DNA of 64,000 bases from Ewingella sp. CoE-038-23 (GTDB taxonomy: Bacteria > Pseudomonadota > Gammaproteobacteria > Enterobacterales > Enterobacteriaceae), in NCBI RefSeq assembly GCF_040419245.1, contig NZ_JAZHOH010000001.1, positions 2,232,001 to 2,296,000 on the forward strand. The letters are read 5' to 3'. Position numbers and translations under genes: made by a program. Shown here piece by piece: positions 46,636-54,406 of the stretch. The notes under the pieces were generated by a model. The model ran no database searches. It was not told where the DNA came from and was given only the letters and a program-made list of their open reading frames with translations. Numbering within the stretch: the first letter of the stretch is position 1; each line of letters begins with the position of its first letter.

Positions 46636-48272
46636 TGTTTATCTCCTGGTGAACGATTTAATAACTGCTCACGCACTTTAATGAGGTGTGCTGTGATTTG
46701 GGCGGGTGATGCTGGTTCAGGGCTGGCGAGCTTGAATTCCTGTTCCATCTGTTCCGGCTTGTGCTTCTCGCGTCCCTTAGCAAAGGCGATGCGTTTATGT
46801 CTGATGTAGTTGCTAACCTCAGGCGATAATTGAGCCGGCTGATCGCTTAGCCCCTTCGGCCATGTACCGAATTTGTCCTTGAAGGTGTGAGCACACCAAC
46901 CATCACTGACCGGTTTTCCTTCCATAGCGCGCTTGCGCTGATAGAAGATGATCTGCGACCACCAAGACTGTTTATCCTTATGCGTGGGCACTTTTTTCTT
47001 TCCGCTGAGTTTTTTCAGTCCACGAGTGGTGTCGGTCTCAACATCCTCCCCGACCAACGGTTTGAAACCACATTTCGGGCAAACGTATACCCCTGCCGGT
47101 TTCATGAAATGGCACTGGTTACATTCTTTGGGGAGTTTTTCGAGCTTCTCCGCTGCCTTTTGTGCTGCAGCATCTTTCATGCCGTCACTTTTCGTTGGCA
47201 ACTCGTCATATTCAATGCTTTCCGGGAAGCCTAACCGGATAACTGATCCTGAATGGTCAAACACAAGACAGGCATCCTTGCCCGGAGCAGTGCGTAATCC
47301 ACGCCCGATAGTCTGCAGCCAGCGAGTTTCTGATTTTGTCGGACGTGCATAGATAATCGCCCTCACGTCACTATCAAATCCGGCAATCAGTGTTCCCACG
47401 CTCACAAGAACCTTCGTAGCACCCTGCTCAAACCTGTGAATAATCATCAGGCGTTCATCGTGTGGCGTATCAGCAGTCATAACCTCAGCATTCACGCCTG
47501 CCTGATTAAACCCTATCGTCACAAAATTGGCATGGTTCACGTTTACGCAAAAGGCAACGGTTGGCAGATCTTTACCATGGGCAAGCCAGTTGCTAACGAT
47601 GTCGCCCACCAGCTCAGAGCCACACATGATCTCGGCAACTTCATCTTCTTTGAAATCGGTGCCATATTCATCTGAACGAGTAGTTTTGACTTTGCTCAGA
47701 TCCGGCTTAGTCGGCGCGAAGAATTCATATCCGCACAGAACACCTGTTTCCATAAGTTCTTTGATGGTTGTCGGTTTGATCAGGCGCTGGTAATACTTTC
47801 CGAGGAATGGAGCAAACGGGGTGCCTGAAAGACCGATCACCTTCACTTTGGTTTCTTCTGTCAGAAACTTGATAACTTCGAGCATCTTTTTGCGGCGAAG
47901 GTGAGCTTCGTCAATGATCAGCAAATCGATGTTTTCAGGGAAATCACGCCGGATCAGTGTGTCAGCAGAGGCAATCTGAATAAGGCGCTCAGGGTCGTGG
48001 TTAGGATGATCGCGCCAGATAAAGCCGATTTCTTCTTCTGGTAGCCCATATTCGACAAAGCGTTTGGCTGTTTGGGTGATGAGTACTGTGTATGGGCAGA
48101 CCATCAGAACGCGCATACCGCGTGAGACGAACCCGTCAGTGATGAATGCACTTAGCCCAGTCTTACCGCTACCTGTAGGGCTGTAGACCATGAACGAGTT
48201 GTACTGTTTCCAGTCGCGTCGTAACATGTCCAGCGCTCGTTGCTGTGCTAAATTTGCAGTGATGTTAAGCAT
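46632..48272 (-). CDS. DEAD/DEAH-box SF2 helicase for phage replication
   Basis: 546 residues from ATG 48272 (MLNITANLAQQRALDML), with GAGGT 5 bases upstream. Walker A PTGSGKTG, motif II IIDEAH, motif III LSGTPFAPF, and C-terminal motifs SVGTLIAGFDSD and QTIGRGLRTAPGK are all present. A zinc-knuckle (CNQC...CPKCGF) lies at about 410-440. It replaces the lambda O/P pair: together with the Toprim primase it would open and prime phage DNA. Confidence 0.9.
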   Translation of the reverse strand: MLNITANLAQQRALDMLRRDWKQYNSFMVYSPTGSGKTGLSAFITDGFVSRGMRVLMVCPYTVLITQTAKRFVEYGLPEEEIGFIWRDHPNHDPERLIQIASADTLIRRDFPENIDLLIIDEAHLRRKKMLEVIKFLTEETKVKVIGLSGTPFAPFLGKYYQRLIKPTTIKELMETGVLCGYEFFAPTKPDLSKVKTTRSDEYGTDFKEDEVAEIMCGSELVGDIVSNWLAHGKDLPTVAFCVNVNHANFVTIGFNQAGVNAEVMTADTPHDERLMIIHRFEQGATKVLVSVGTLIAGFDSDVRAIIYARPTKSETRWLQTIGRGLRTAPGKDACLVFDHSGSVIRLGFPESIEYDELPTKSDGMKDAAAQKAAEKLEKLPKECNQCHFMKPAGVYVCPKCGFKPLVGEDVETDTTRGLKKLSGKKKVPTHKDKQSWWSQIIFYQRKRAMEGKPVSDGWCAHTFKDKFGTWPKGLSDQPAQLSPEVSNYIRHKRIAFAKGREKHKPEQMEQEFKLASPEPASPAQITAHLIKVREQLLNRSPGDKQ

Positions 48273-48372
48273 GTTGTACCTCAGCAAGGACCGGCACGGT
48301 ATAACTCGCCAAAGTGTGACGTGTCGGTTTCTTGCTTCCCTTCGAGGTTTCAGCGTTCAAATAGAATTTCAT
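48265..48372 (-). CDS. 35-residue leader ORF coupled to the helicase
   Basis: Short frame MKFYLNAETSKGSKKPTRHT... ending 8 bases inside the helicase start. AAGGGGAAG lies 6 bases upstream of its ATG, a better site than most genes here. It is basic and Thr/Ser-rich. It may be a real small protein or a leader that couples helicase translation. Confidence 0.5.
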   Translation of the reverse strand: MKFYLNAETSKGSKKPTRHTLASYTVPVLAEVQHA

Positions 48373-48640
48373 CGAAAACTTCCCCTTCAGTGATAAATTC
48401 GCTTAGCCAGAACCGAAGCCCTGACCGGTTATGCGGCTAACCTTCTAGCCATCTAAACTTCTGTGTCGCTTTTTCTAAAGACAGTGATCATCTTTAAGTA
48501 AAGAGCCCTTCCTTTGGCTAGGCCTTCCCTAACACCCCTCTTTCAAAGATCACCCCCCAAACCCCCCTAGAAAGTTTTCTCCCCTCTTCCCCATTCGTAC
48601 CACTTTGCTAGTACAGGTTCTGAAGGCTTTCTTGGAGGGC
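48373..48640. other. Non-coding, G-run rich stretch upstream of the helicase
   Basis: 268 bases without a supportable gene. On the transcript (minus) strand 48527-48593 hold six G-runs (4, 4, 6, 6, 4 and 3 or more), able in principle to form a G-quadruplex. Inverted copies of AAAGATGATCA/TGATCTTT flank it. A replication origin or a regulatory RNA element is possible. Confidence 0.35.
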
Positions 48641-48922
48641 TCACCCACCGACCAGTTTCGGTTTAGCTGTTAAACCTGAGCTGGCTGCTGAGTACTTCCG
48701 GACAAACTCCCTGAGGCGCGTATTTGCTTCGTGACGCGCTTTGTTTTCCTGTTTAAAACTTACCGGCTCGCTATCCCATGCCATCTGGTAAACTTCTGCG
48801 TACCTTGTCGCGATTTTCCCTCTTGCTGCTGGGCCTAACTCACTCAGCATGGTTTGAATCCACTCACCATCTGCCTCACTGAATACAGACGGCATAACCG
48901 TCCGGTGATAGTCATGAGCCAT
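48641..48922 (-). CDS. Early hypothetical protein after cro
   Basis: 93 residues, helical, rich in Glu, Arg and Ala (EADGEWIQTMLSELGPAARGKIATRYAEVYQMAWD). Overlaps the end of cro by 11 bases, so it is the second gene of the pR operon, where lambda has cII. I see no cII-like HTH and do not assign it; a replication accessory is possible. Confidence 0.65.
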   Translation of the reverse strand: MAHDYHRTVMPSVFSEADGEWIQTMLSELGPAARGKIATRYAEVYQMAWDSEPVSFKQENKARHEANTRLREFVRKYSAASSGLTAKPKLVGG

Positions 48923-49124
48923 TTGATTTGCTTCGTGGACCTCTTTTCGAAGGGAACGTCTTCACCTCGTATGCCTCAAGAACGCCGTTTTCTTTAACGG
49001 AAACATGGATAGTTCTTCCTGACTGAAGTGCTTTACTGATGGCTATTTGAGTTACGCCGAGGGCATTCCCGGTACGGACTTGCCCATGTTCAGCTACATA
49101 GTCTTTAAGGGTCATTGAAGTCAT
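48912..49124 (-). CDS. cro: Cro repressor, lambda family
   Basis: 70 residues. MTLKDYVAEHGQVRTGNALG...AISKAL.SGR matches lambda Cro (ITLKDYAMRFGQTKTA.DLG...INKAIHAGR) over the HTH, with EVKTFPSKR as the C-terminal arm. Start at 49124: AGAGG lies 5 bases upstream and the lead-in length fits lambda. It is divergent from cI, over the right operator, and first in the leftward operon. It should turn off cI for lytic growth. Confidence 0.9.
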   Translation of the reverse strand: MTSMTLKDYVAEHGQVRTGNALGVTQIAISKALQSGRTIHVSVKENGVLEAYEVKTFPSKRGPRSKSNGS

Positions 49125-49140
49125 ATAACCTCTAGCTATA

Positions 49141-49201
49141 GATTAATAATATCAAAAGTATTAACATTAAAGATACTATATGTAGGAGACACTTTCAAAC
49201 T
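49141..49201. promoter_or_regulatory. Right operator region (OR-like) with pR and pRM
   Basis: Three 13-bp motifs related to RWACTTTNRRTAT: 49149-49161 (reverse strand), 49164-49176 (reverse, degenerate) and 49189-49201. An extended -10 for pR (TGATATTAT, minus strand) overlaps the first. TATTAA at 49207-49212 may be the pRM -10; the cI message would then be nearly leaderless, as in lambda. Confidence 0.6.
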
Positions 49202-49221
49202 AAAGGTATTAAAATAAAATC

Positions 49222-49923
49222 ATGGAAAAGAAAAGAACCCTGACGACAGAACAGCTTCAAGACGCAAGCAGGCTTAAAGCTTTGTATGAGTCAAAGAAAA
49301 AAGAATTAGGCATTACGCAGCAAGATGTAGCTGATCAGTTAGAGATCTCGCAGGGTGCCGTAGGTCATTACTTAAACGGTCGAAACCCGATAAACCTCAA
49401 TGTTGCAGCTGTTTTCGCGAACCTATTACAAGTGCAAATCGCCGACTTCAGCCCTTCCATAGCGGCAGAGGCTGAACGCCTATCGAGAGCGTCCAATGTT
49501 TCATACGTCAGCGTAGCTAAGCCTAGGAATAGTTACCCATTAATAAGCTGGGTAAGCGCTGGCTCTTGGTGTGAGGCTGTAGAACCCTACACACTCAAAG
49601 AGATTGAAGAGTGGTATGAATCAGATGCCCACGTCGAGGGAACGGCGTTCTGGCTTAAGGTACAGGGTGACTCCATGACCTCCCCTGTAGGCCTGAGCAT
49701 TCCAGAGGGAATGAATATTCTGGTAGATACAGGGAAAGAAGCCAAAAACGGAAGCCTTGTCATAGCTAAGCTAACCGATGCAAACGAGGCCACATTCAAA
49801 AAATTGGTGATTGATGGTGGTTCGACATATCTCAAACCACTAAATCCTCAATACCCTCTGCTCCAAGTGAATGGAAACTGCAAAATCATCGGAGTAGTTG
49901 TTCAGGCCATGATGTGGTTGTGA
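49222..49923 (+). CDS. cI: CI repressor, lambda type
   Basis: 233 residues, collinear with lambda CI (237). N-terminal HTH (LGITQQDVADQLEISQGAVGHYLNG, about 29-53) and linker with ADFSPSIA. The cleavage site is Ala113-Gly114 (VSAGSW) and the S24 dyad is Ser151 (QGDSMTSP) and Lys193/194 (TFKKL). So RecA-stimulated self-cleavage and SOS induction are expected. No ribosome-binding site is seen, consistent with a leaderless message from pRM. Confidence 0.94.
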   Translation: MEKKRTLTTEQLQDASRLKALYESKKKELGITQQDVADQLEISQGAVGHYLNGRNPINLNVAAVFANLLQVQIADFSPSIAAEAERLSRASNVSYVSVAKPRNSYPLISWVSAGSWCEAVEPYTLKEIEEWYESDAHVEGTAFWLKVQGDSMTSPVGLSIPEGMNILVDTGKEAKNGSLVIAKLTDANEATFKKLVIDGGSTYLKPLNPQYPLLQVNGNCKIIGVVVQAMMWL

Positions 49924-49945
49924 GCACTCCACCAAGCAGTCTTAG

Positions 49946-49967
49946 CCCGCGAATGCGGGTTTTTTTT
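49946..49967 (+). terminator. Terminator after cI
   Basis: Stem CCCGC-GAAT-GCGGG followed by T8. Confidence 0.85.
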
Positions 49968-50006
49968 GGTTTAGATAAAATTTAATATCATGTAAATCAA
50001 TAAGTA

Positions 50007-50068
50007 ATACTTTAAATACTACGTTTTTATACTTTTAGTATTGTTAATATTAGAACTTTGAGTATTAT
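50007..50068 (+). promoter_or_regulatory. Left-type operator region (OL-like) and rightward pL-like promoter
   Basis: Three more copies of the 13-bp motif: 50007-50019, 50029-50041 (ATACTTTTAGTAT, the best palindrome) and 50053-50065. A sigma-70-like promoter TTGTTA (50041-50046), 16 bases, TATTAT (50063-50068) overlaps the last two. CI or Cro bound here would block the rightward early operon. Confidence 0.65.
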
Positions 50069-50099
50069 TACCTCAGCGGCAAACAACGGAGCTAATGAG

Positions 50100-50396
50100 A
50101 TGACTGATACAAAAATAAATATTCAAACAACTTCCTTCGATATTCATCAAAAACTCAAAGCTGCCGGATCTGAAATAAGTTATTTCATGCCTGTATCAGG
50201 TCATAACGAGAATGCAGCATATATATTTTTCACCTCTTTTCTCGATGTGCCTGAATACCAAATTTATGAAAGAAATGAATTCGGTTTCGTTCTTGTGGAT
50301 TTCTTCAACTCATATGAAGAGGCTTGCACCCACGCTAAAGAGATTTTAGACAAGTCCCCCAAATTTAAAAATTCAGTTTGCTGTTCCAGCAAATAA
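50100..50396 (+). CDS. First gene of the pL-like operon, unknown
   Basis: 98 residues from ATG 50100, with GGAG 8 bases upstream. No recognised family; mixed alpha/beta, Cys-containing end (NSVCCSSK). In lambda this place is held by the N antiterminator, but this protein has no Arg-rich N-terminus, so I do not call it N. Confidence 0.6.
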   Translation: MTDTKINIQTTSFDIHQKLKAAGSEISYFMPVSGHNENAAYIFFTSFLDVPEYQIYERNEFGFVLVDFFNSYEEACTHAKEILDKSPKFKNSVCCSSK

Positions 50397-50431
50397 AAAA
50401 ATTCATTCCAAACAAATCATGGTGAATACAA

Positions 50432-50716
50432 ATGCCTAACTTAGCTGATTTGATGATTTCTGTAGATGGAAAGAAATTAAGCAAAGATGAATACAAAGCT
50501 CATGAAAGTAATGCAGGAATGGGGATTGATTATATCGTTAATGGAATCCGTTCAGTTGCAAACCTAATGTTCTGGGCTGCTAGCAACGATCATTATGCAG
50601 ATGCGAAAAGTGACATGCAAAATGTTGGTCTTTTAATATCTGCCAATATGGAGATTCTGGAAAAAATGATTGAAATAGAATCTTGCGCAAGCTTCAACAT
50701 TAATAAGGACAAATAA
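50432..50716 (+). CDS. Hypothetical early protein
   Basis: 94 residues, helical (MGIDYIVNGIRSVANLMFWAAS, then ANMEILEKMIEIES). No family recognised. Weak ribosome-binding site. Lies between the first gene and the Ogr-like gene. Confidence 0.6.
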   Translation: MPNLADLMISVDGKKLSKDEYKAHESNAGMGIDYIVNGIRSVANLMFWAASNDHYADAKSDMQNVGLLISANMEILEKMIEIESCASFNINKDK

Positions 50717-50717
50717 A

Positions 50718-50930
50718 ATGATGCACTGCCCTATTTGTTCTCATGTAGCTCATACACGCACAAGTCGTTATTTGAGTGAATCCACCAAGGAGCGGCACCA
50801 TCAATGCCAAAATAAAGAGTGCGAATGTCGTTTTGTTACCCTCGAGTCATTGGCTCGTATTATTTGCAAGCGCGGGAATAAACATCAAGTTGCACGTGCA
50901 ACAGGTGGAACCTCAGAGGTGAAAGTATGA
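50718..50930 (+). CDS. Ogr/Delta-like zinc-finger protein
   Basis: 70 residues closely like P2 Ogr and P4 Delta: HCPICSHVAHTRTSRYLSE.TKERHHQCQN..C, with four Cys for one zinc. Those proteins activate P2/P4 late promoters by contacting RNA polymerase alpha. In this lambdoid prophage late control belongs to Q, so the target is unclear: another early promoter, a satellite, or a relic. AAGGAC is 8 bases upstream. Confidence 0.85.
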   Translation: MMHCPICSHVAHTRTSRYLSESTKERHHQCQNKECECRFVTLESLARIICKRGNKHQVARATGGTSEVKV

Positions 50931-51217
50931 TTAACGTGACATGTCACTGTGATTCGGCTCTGGCTTCAACGCCCGTTAAACACCAGAGCCTAACCCTAAA
51001 CATTAATACCTGCGACGGTGTTGAGAATAAGGCTGAGTCGAATACTAGCACAAGCACATTTGTTTTTGCATCTGTCTTGCGCTCAGACCCTAATGCCAAG
51101 CCTGTTATGCGTCGCGTTGTGGCCCGCAGTGAGAAAGAAGCTCGCCGCCAGCTGTCAAGTCAGTACGTATTGTCGTTAGGTTCTCGCCTCCCGATTAACG
51201 AGGTGACATATGCATAA
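50927..51217 (+). CDS. Icd/Ash-like small phage protein
   Basis: 96 residues. The C-terminal half, FVFASVLRSDPNAKPVMRRVVARSEKEARRQLSSQYV, resembles proteins annotated as host cell division inhibitor Icd-like or Ash family in P1, P2 and P4 relatives. The function is not proven for most members. It overlaps the Ogr-like stop by 4 bases, with GAGGTGAAAGT upstream. Confidence 0.5.
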   Translation: MINVTCHCDSALASTPVKHQSLTLNINTCDGVENKAESNTSTSTFVFASVLRSDPNAKPVMRRVVARSEKEARRQLSSQYVLSLGSRLPINEVTYA

Positions 51218-51401
51218 CAACATCGTCATTCAAGTTAAGCCTGAATTCACAGGTCGCATAATGCTGCACATTAATGATGGACAGCTAGAGTCGCACGAAC
51301 CAATGCTGCCAGGTTATCACCTAACCACATTGCAGGGCTTTTTAGAAATGGCGCAAGCGGCAGGTTATCAAGTGAAGGAGATGCAAAATGGCAACAGTTA
51401 A
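51210..51401 (+). CDS. Hypothetical small early protein
   Basis: 63 residues, beta-rich start (IVIQVKPEFTGRIMLHINDG), helical end. GAGGTGACAT upstream. Overlaps the previous gene by 8 and the next by 14 bases. No family recognised. Confidence 0.6.
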   Translation: MHNNIVIQVKPEFTGRIMLHINDGQLESHEPMLPGYHLTTLQGFLEMAQAAGYQVKEMQNGNS

Positions 51402-51567
51402 AAACGGTGATATCAACCTCGTAGATATTTTAAGCGATTTGGCAGCAATTCTTGATGCCGCAATGATTATTAGACTTAACCATGCAGACCACATTTTGGC
51501 GAATGAAATTGTTGAGTTTGCACAAGGATTGGCAAGCCGGGCAGCACAAGTGGGAGGGGCACAATAA
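51388..51567 (+). CDS. Hypothetical 59-residue early protein
   Basis: MATVKNGDINLVDILSDLAA..., helical and Ala/Leu-rich. AAGGAG lies 7 bases before the ATG. The stop is in TAATG with the next gene. Clearly placed in a chain of coupled genes, though short. Confidence 0.7.
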   Translation: MATVKNGDINLVDILSDLAAILDAAMIIRLNHADHILANEIVEFAQGLASRAAQVGGAQ

Positions 51568-51728
51568 TGAAAAACACACCACCATATAGCGCTGAGGATG
51601 CACTAATTAAAATAAAAGCATTGGCAGATGCGGCTTCATTTCTAACCGGAAGTGACCAAGAAAGAAGTATAGCTCTCGACCTTCTCGAAATTATTACTAA
51701 CATGGCTGAATTGGGGCAGAAATTATGA
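51567..51728 (+). CDS. Hypothetical 53-residue early protein
   Basis: MKNTPPYSAEDALIKIKALA..., helical. GGGAGGGG upstream; starts in a TAATG with the previous stop and overlaps the next start by 4 bases (ATGA). Its pattern of helix (DALIKIKALADAASFL) and helix (IALDLLEIITNMAELG) recalls the previous protein, so the two may be paralogues or partners. Confidence 0.68.
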   Translation: MKNTPPYSAEDALIKIKALADAASFLTGSDQERSIALDLLEIITNMAELGQKL

Positions 51729-51934
51729 ATGCAGAAACTAAAGGCTGTTTACTCAATGGGATTCGTGCTTGCATTCTCGACCTGAATTTCTCCGAAGGTG
51801 CATTACATGTAGTCCGCGATAATTTGCAGACTGATGGAGGATGGCAAGACGAATATTCCATCACCCATTTAGCAATTGAAAATATCAAGCAGGTTCGTCA
51901 CATGCTAAACCAACTTGAATTGGAGCACCTCTAA
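51725..51934 (+). CDS. Hypothetical small early protein
   Basis: 69 residues, acidic, helical C-terminus (HLAIENIKQVRHMLNQLELEHL). Coupled on both sides by ATGA and TAATG overlaps. No family recognised. Confidence 0.62.
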   Translation: MNAETKGCLLNGIRACILDLNFSEGALHVVRDNLQTDGGWQDEYSITHLAIENIKQVRHMLNQLELEHL

Positions 51935-52152
51935 TGGCAAATCCCAAACTAACGCCAGTTGATTTCGACATGTTAGATGTGGGCGATGAATTATATGTCA
52001 TTGATGCAATGCTAACAGCCGTTAACAACTTCAATAAGTTTGAACGTGCTGAATACAATATGACGCTCGATGGAATGCTAATGATTATAGCTGCGCGAAT
52101 AATGCAACTAAAAGACACGGTGGATAAACACAATAAAGGCAAAACAAATTAA
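51934..52152 (+). CDS. Hypothetical small early protein
   Basis: 72 residues, acidic, helical (DFDMLDVGDELYVIDAMLTAV...MIIAARIMQLKD). Last of the chain of coupled small genes. The 94 bases after it hold a short hairpin (CAGCCTCACGGCTG) but no gene. Confidence 0.62.
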   Translation: MANPKLTPVDFDMLDVGDELYVIDAMLTAVNNFNKFERAEYNMTLDGMLMIIAARIMQLKDTVDKHNKGKTN

Positions 52153-52246
52153 TCATTAATATACAGAGTTAAATATCAAAAAAAATTAATTGCAGCCTCA
52201 CGGCTGGGGAATTCTGCAACCAAATTCCAGACAAGGAATATTTACG

Positions 52247-52618
52247 ATGACTAACAAAGAAAAAATTGAGCGTGACCGCCAGCGCATCGCCCTCGCCCAT
52301 CTCGATTACTGCTTCCGTCATTTTGGCGGATATCAGGTGCCAGTAACGGTACCCACCAGCAAGTTACCGGTGCTTGTCGAAATAACCGAAGTGAGCCTGT
52401 CCCGAATCATGATTGGCCACATTGAGCGCCTTGTTTACGAGGTGCGCGGCGCGGCTGATGGAGAACAGGCGGTAGTTGATACCTACGCCTCAATGTTCAA
52501 CCCCAGTCGCGGGAAACTGACGCCAGCAGGCCACGATTTCATGAAAGAGATGATGGCTGATGCGGTGACCGAAGCATTGCAGAACCCTAAGGCGTCAGAC
52601 CTTCAGGTGGTGATCTGA
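52247..52618 (+). CDS. Hypothetical early protein
   Basis: 123 residues from ATG 52247, with AAGGAA 9 bases upstream; the open frame reaches back to 52190 but without support. Mixed alpha/beta; SRIMIGHIERLVYEVRG in the middle. Overlaps the next start by one base (TGATG). No family recognised. Confidence 0.65.
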   Translation: MTNKEKIERDRQRIALAHLDYCFRHFGGYQVPVTVPTSKLPVLVEITEVSLSRIMIGHIERLVYEVRGAADGEQAVVDTYASMFNPSRGKLTPAGHDFMKEMMADAVTEALQNPKASDLQVVI

Positions 52619-52812
52619 TGGCCTCTTCATTCGCAGCGCTATGCAGCAAAGCGCAAGGGCTTGAAATGCAAAAACGGCACCGCCGCGCAGCAGTGGCTTG
52701 GCGAGAAGCGTTAGCGCTGGGCCTGACCGAAAAAGAGCGAGATCAGTGCGCCAGCAACGCCGCCCGCTGCTCTTACAGGGCGAAATACCAAGGCAAGCCA
52801 GAGGCGTTGTAA
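52618..52812 (+). CDS. ANR-family-like small regulator
   Basis: 64 residues: SKAQGLEMQKRHRRAAVAWREALALGLTEKERDQCASNAARC fits the ANR (Aar-like) pattern of two helices with AxxW and a C-terminal Cys. ANR proteins bind AraC-type or other regulators in enteric pathogens; phage members are common and uncharacterised. Confidence 0.55.
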   Translation: MASSFAALCSKAQGLEMQKRHRRAAVAWREALALGLTEKERDQCASNAARCSYRAKYQGKPEAL

Positions 52813-52814
52813 CC

Positions 52815-53036
52815 ATGACATTGACGGCAATACGAGTTCCAGAGTGGGTGCATAACCGGGCGGTGGACGTGCTGAGTCAGTACCGGAAGCAGCGATTAAA
52901 CCCGGTGCGGATCATCGGCACAGGGAACCTCTCTCTGAAAGTAAATCACCGCTGGCGGCTGCTATCGAAAGACAACGGCAAGAACTGGCAACTAATGAGT
53001 CACGAAAAATATAACGCGCAGAAGGACAGAAAATAA
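52815..53036 (+). CDS. Hypothetical small basic protein
   Basis: 73 residues, strongly basic and beta-rich (GTGNLSLKVNHRWRLLSKDNGKNWQLMSHEKY), which suggests nucleic-acid binding. GAGG lies 9 bases before the ATG. Stop overlaps the next start (TAATG). Confidence 0.62.
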   Translation: MTLTAIRVPEWVHNRAVDVLSQYRKQRLNPVRIIGTGNLSLKVNHRWRLLSKDNGKNWQLMSHEKYNAQKDRK

Positions 53037-53536
53037 TGAGCAGTAAAAAACTCGAAGTGAAGCAACTGGTTGCAAAGCTTAAGCATATGCAGGAGCGCAC
53101 GGGGAATAAATTCCCTGACTGGATGCTCGATGAGAACAGATTCGGAAAAGGAGCGTTAACTGACGCTGAAATACATGAGTGGGCCGAAGCTTGCTGTCGG
53201 TCGATACGCGGCACGGTAGCCATGCTTTACCTCATTAAATGTGAAATACGCTGGGGGCTACGTGACGGAGAGTATCAATTTAAAACTGGTAATACCGTTA
53301 TTGGGTTAACTCGGGAGCTGGTTGAAAACGTGCTAATGCAACACGTTGAAAGTCCTCTACTTGAAACCAAGCAGGAACGTTTTATCGCAGTCTATCAGTT
53401 CTATAGAGCCAATGAAGAACGCCTTACTGATGCTGGGGAGGACTGGTTCGCCGGTTTTCTTGATGAGGTTTTTATTGATGTGGCAGCTCGGCTTCGTGCT
53501 GATGAAAAAGCGCCAGTAAAACCATCTATCCATTAA
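53036..53536 (+). CDS. Hypothetical early protein
   Basis: 166 residues, helical, with charged termini. FPDWMLDENRFGKGALTDAEIHEWAEACCRSIRGTVAMLYLIKCEIRWG is conserved-looking. No recognised family. It precedes the ORF6N gene by 9 bases. Confidence 0.65.
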   Translation: MSSKKLEVKQLVAKLKHMQERTGNKFPDWMLDENRFGKGALTDAEIHEWAEACCRSIRGTVAMLYLIKCEIRWGLRDGEYQFKTGNTVIGLTRELVENVLMQHVESPLLETKQERFIAVYQFYRANEERLTDAGEDWFAGFLDEVFIDVAARLRADEKAPVKPSIH

Positions 53537-53545
53537 GGAGCGCAC

Positions 53546-54406
53546 ATGACAACTAAAACTGAGCTGGCTCCTATGGGTGCCAAGGATTTACAGGTTATCG
53601 AGTATCGCGGCCAGCGTGTTGTTACTACTGAGCAACTGGCAGCGGGTTATGGTACTGACGCCGAGAACATTCGCCGAAACTTCAACCGCAATAAATCTCG
53701 ATTCGTTGAAGGTAAGCATTACTTCCAGATCTCGGGTAACGAGCTTGAAAATTTGCGCATCTCTTACAGTCCCGCGCAAATTTCGAACAAAACGCGCAGC
53801 CTGACGCTCTGGACAGAACGCGGCGCAGCCAATCACTCGAAGATGCTGGAGACTGACCAGGCGTGGGAATACTTCAACGATTTGAGTGAATTCTACTTCA
53901 CCAAGCGGCAGGCGCTGGCAGCACCTGTGGACTCATCCTCAATCGGTCGTAAGCAGTTGGCGATGATGGTGATTGAAGCCGAAGAAAGGCTTGAAGCGCT
54001 GGGGCTGCAAAACCAACATTTGGTAGCCACCGTCGATAGCTTGGAAAAGCACTTCGCCAAGGGCATGACGATCCCTGCCTTCTGCAAGTGCCTGAACGGG
54101 GTAAATACCAGCAAAGTGATGTGGTGGGCGCTGACTCGCAATTGGATTTTTGATGAACAGCGTGACCCAGAGAAAGAACCGCGCTGGCGCGTCGCCTCTT
54201 ATGCCCGCGATAAGTACCTGACCGAAGAGGAAACGGAAATCAAACCTCATGGGAAAGAATCGTTTCGCAAGAAAACGCCAGTGCTGCTTGAGAAAGGTTG
54301 CCACCGTATTTATGCGCTGTACCTGAAGGGTGAGTTGCCGATGAAAACCACATGGAACGGCGAGTTCAGCCACGACAAAGCCGTCTATACGCCGGAGGCC
54401 AAATAA
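53546..54406 (+). CDS. ORF6N-domain phage regulator, antirepressor-like
   Basis: 286 residues. N-terminal ORF6N domain (about 14-110: VIEYRGQRVVTTEQLAAGYG.DAENIRRNFNRNKSRFVEGKHYF), followed by a coiled coil (EAEERLEALGLQNQHLVATVDSLEKHF) and a KilA-C/Roi-type DNA-binding end (CLNGVNTSKVMWWALTRNWIF). Such proteins act as antirepressors or regulators of early lytic genes. TAAGGAG is placed 6 bases before the ATG. Confidence 0.8.
   Translation: MTTKTELAPMGAKDLQVIEYRGQRVVTTEQLAAGYGTDAENIRRNFNRNKSRFVEGKHYFQISGNELENLRISYSPAQISNKTRSLTLWTERGAANHSKMLETDQAWEYFNDLSEFYFTKRQALAAPVDSSSIGRKQLAMMVIEAEERLEALGLQNQHLVATVDSLEKHFAKGMTIPAFCKCLNGVNTSKVMWWALTRNWIFDEQRDPEKEPRWRVASYARDKYLTEEETEIKPHGKESFRKKTPVLLEKGCHRIYALYLKGELPMKTTWNGEFSHDKAVYTPEAK

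Noticed and set aside
48641..48922. CII-like activator after cro
   Set aside because: Position fits but no CII helix-turn-helix pattern is visible.
50100..50396. N antiterminator
   Set aside because: Position fits, but no Arg-rich RNA-binding N-terminus and no obvious nut boxes.
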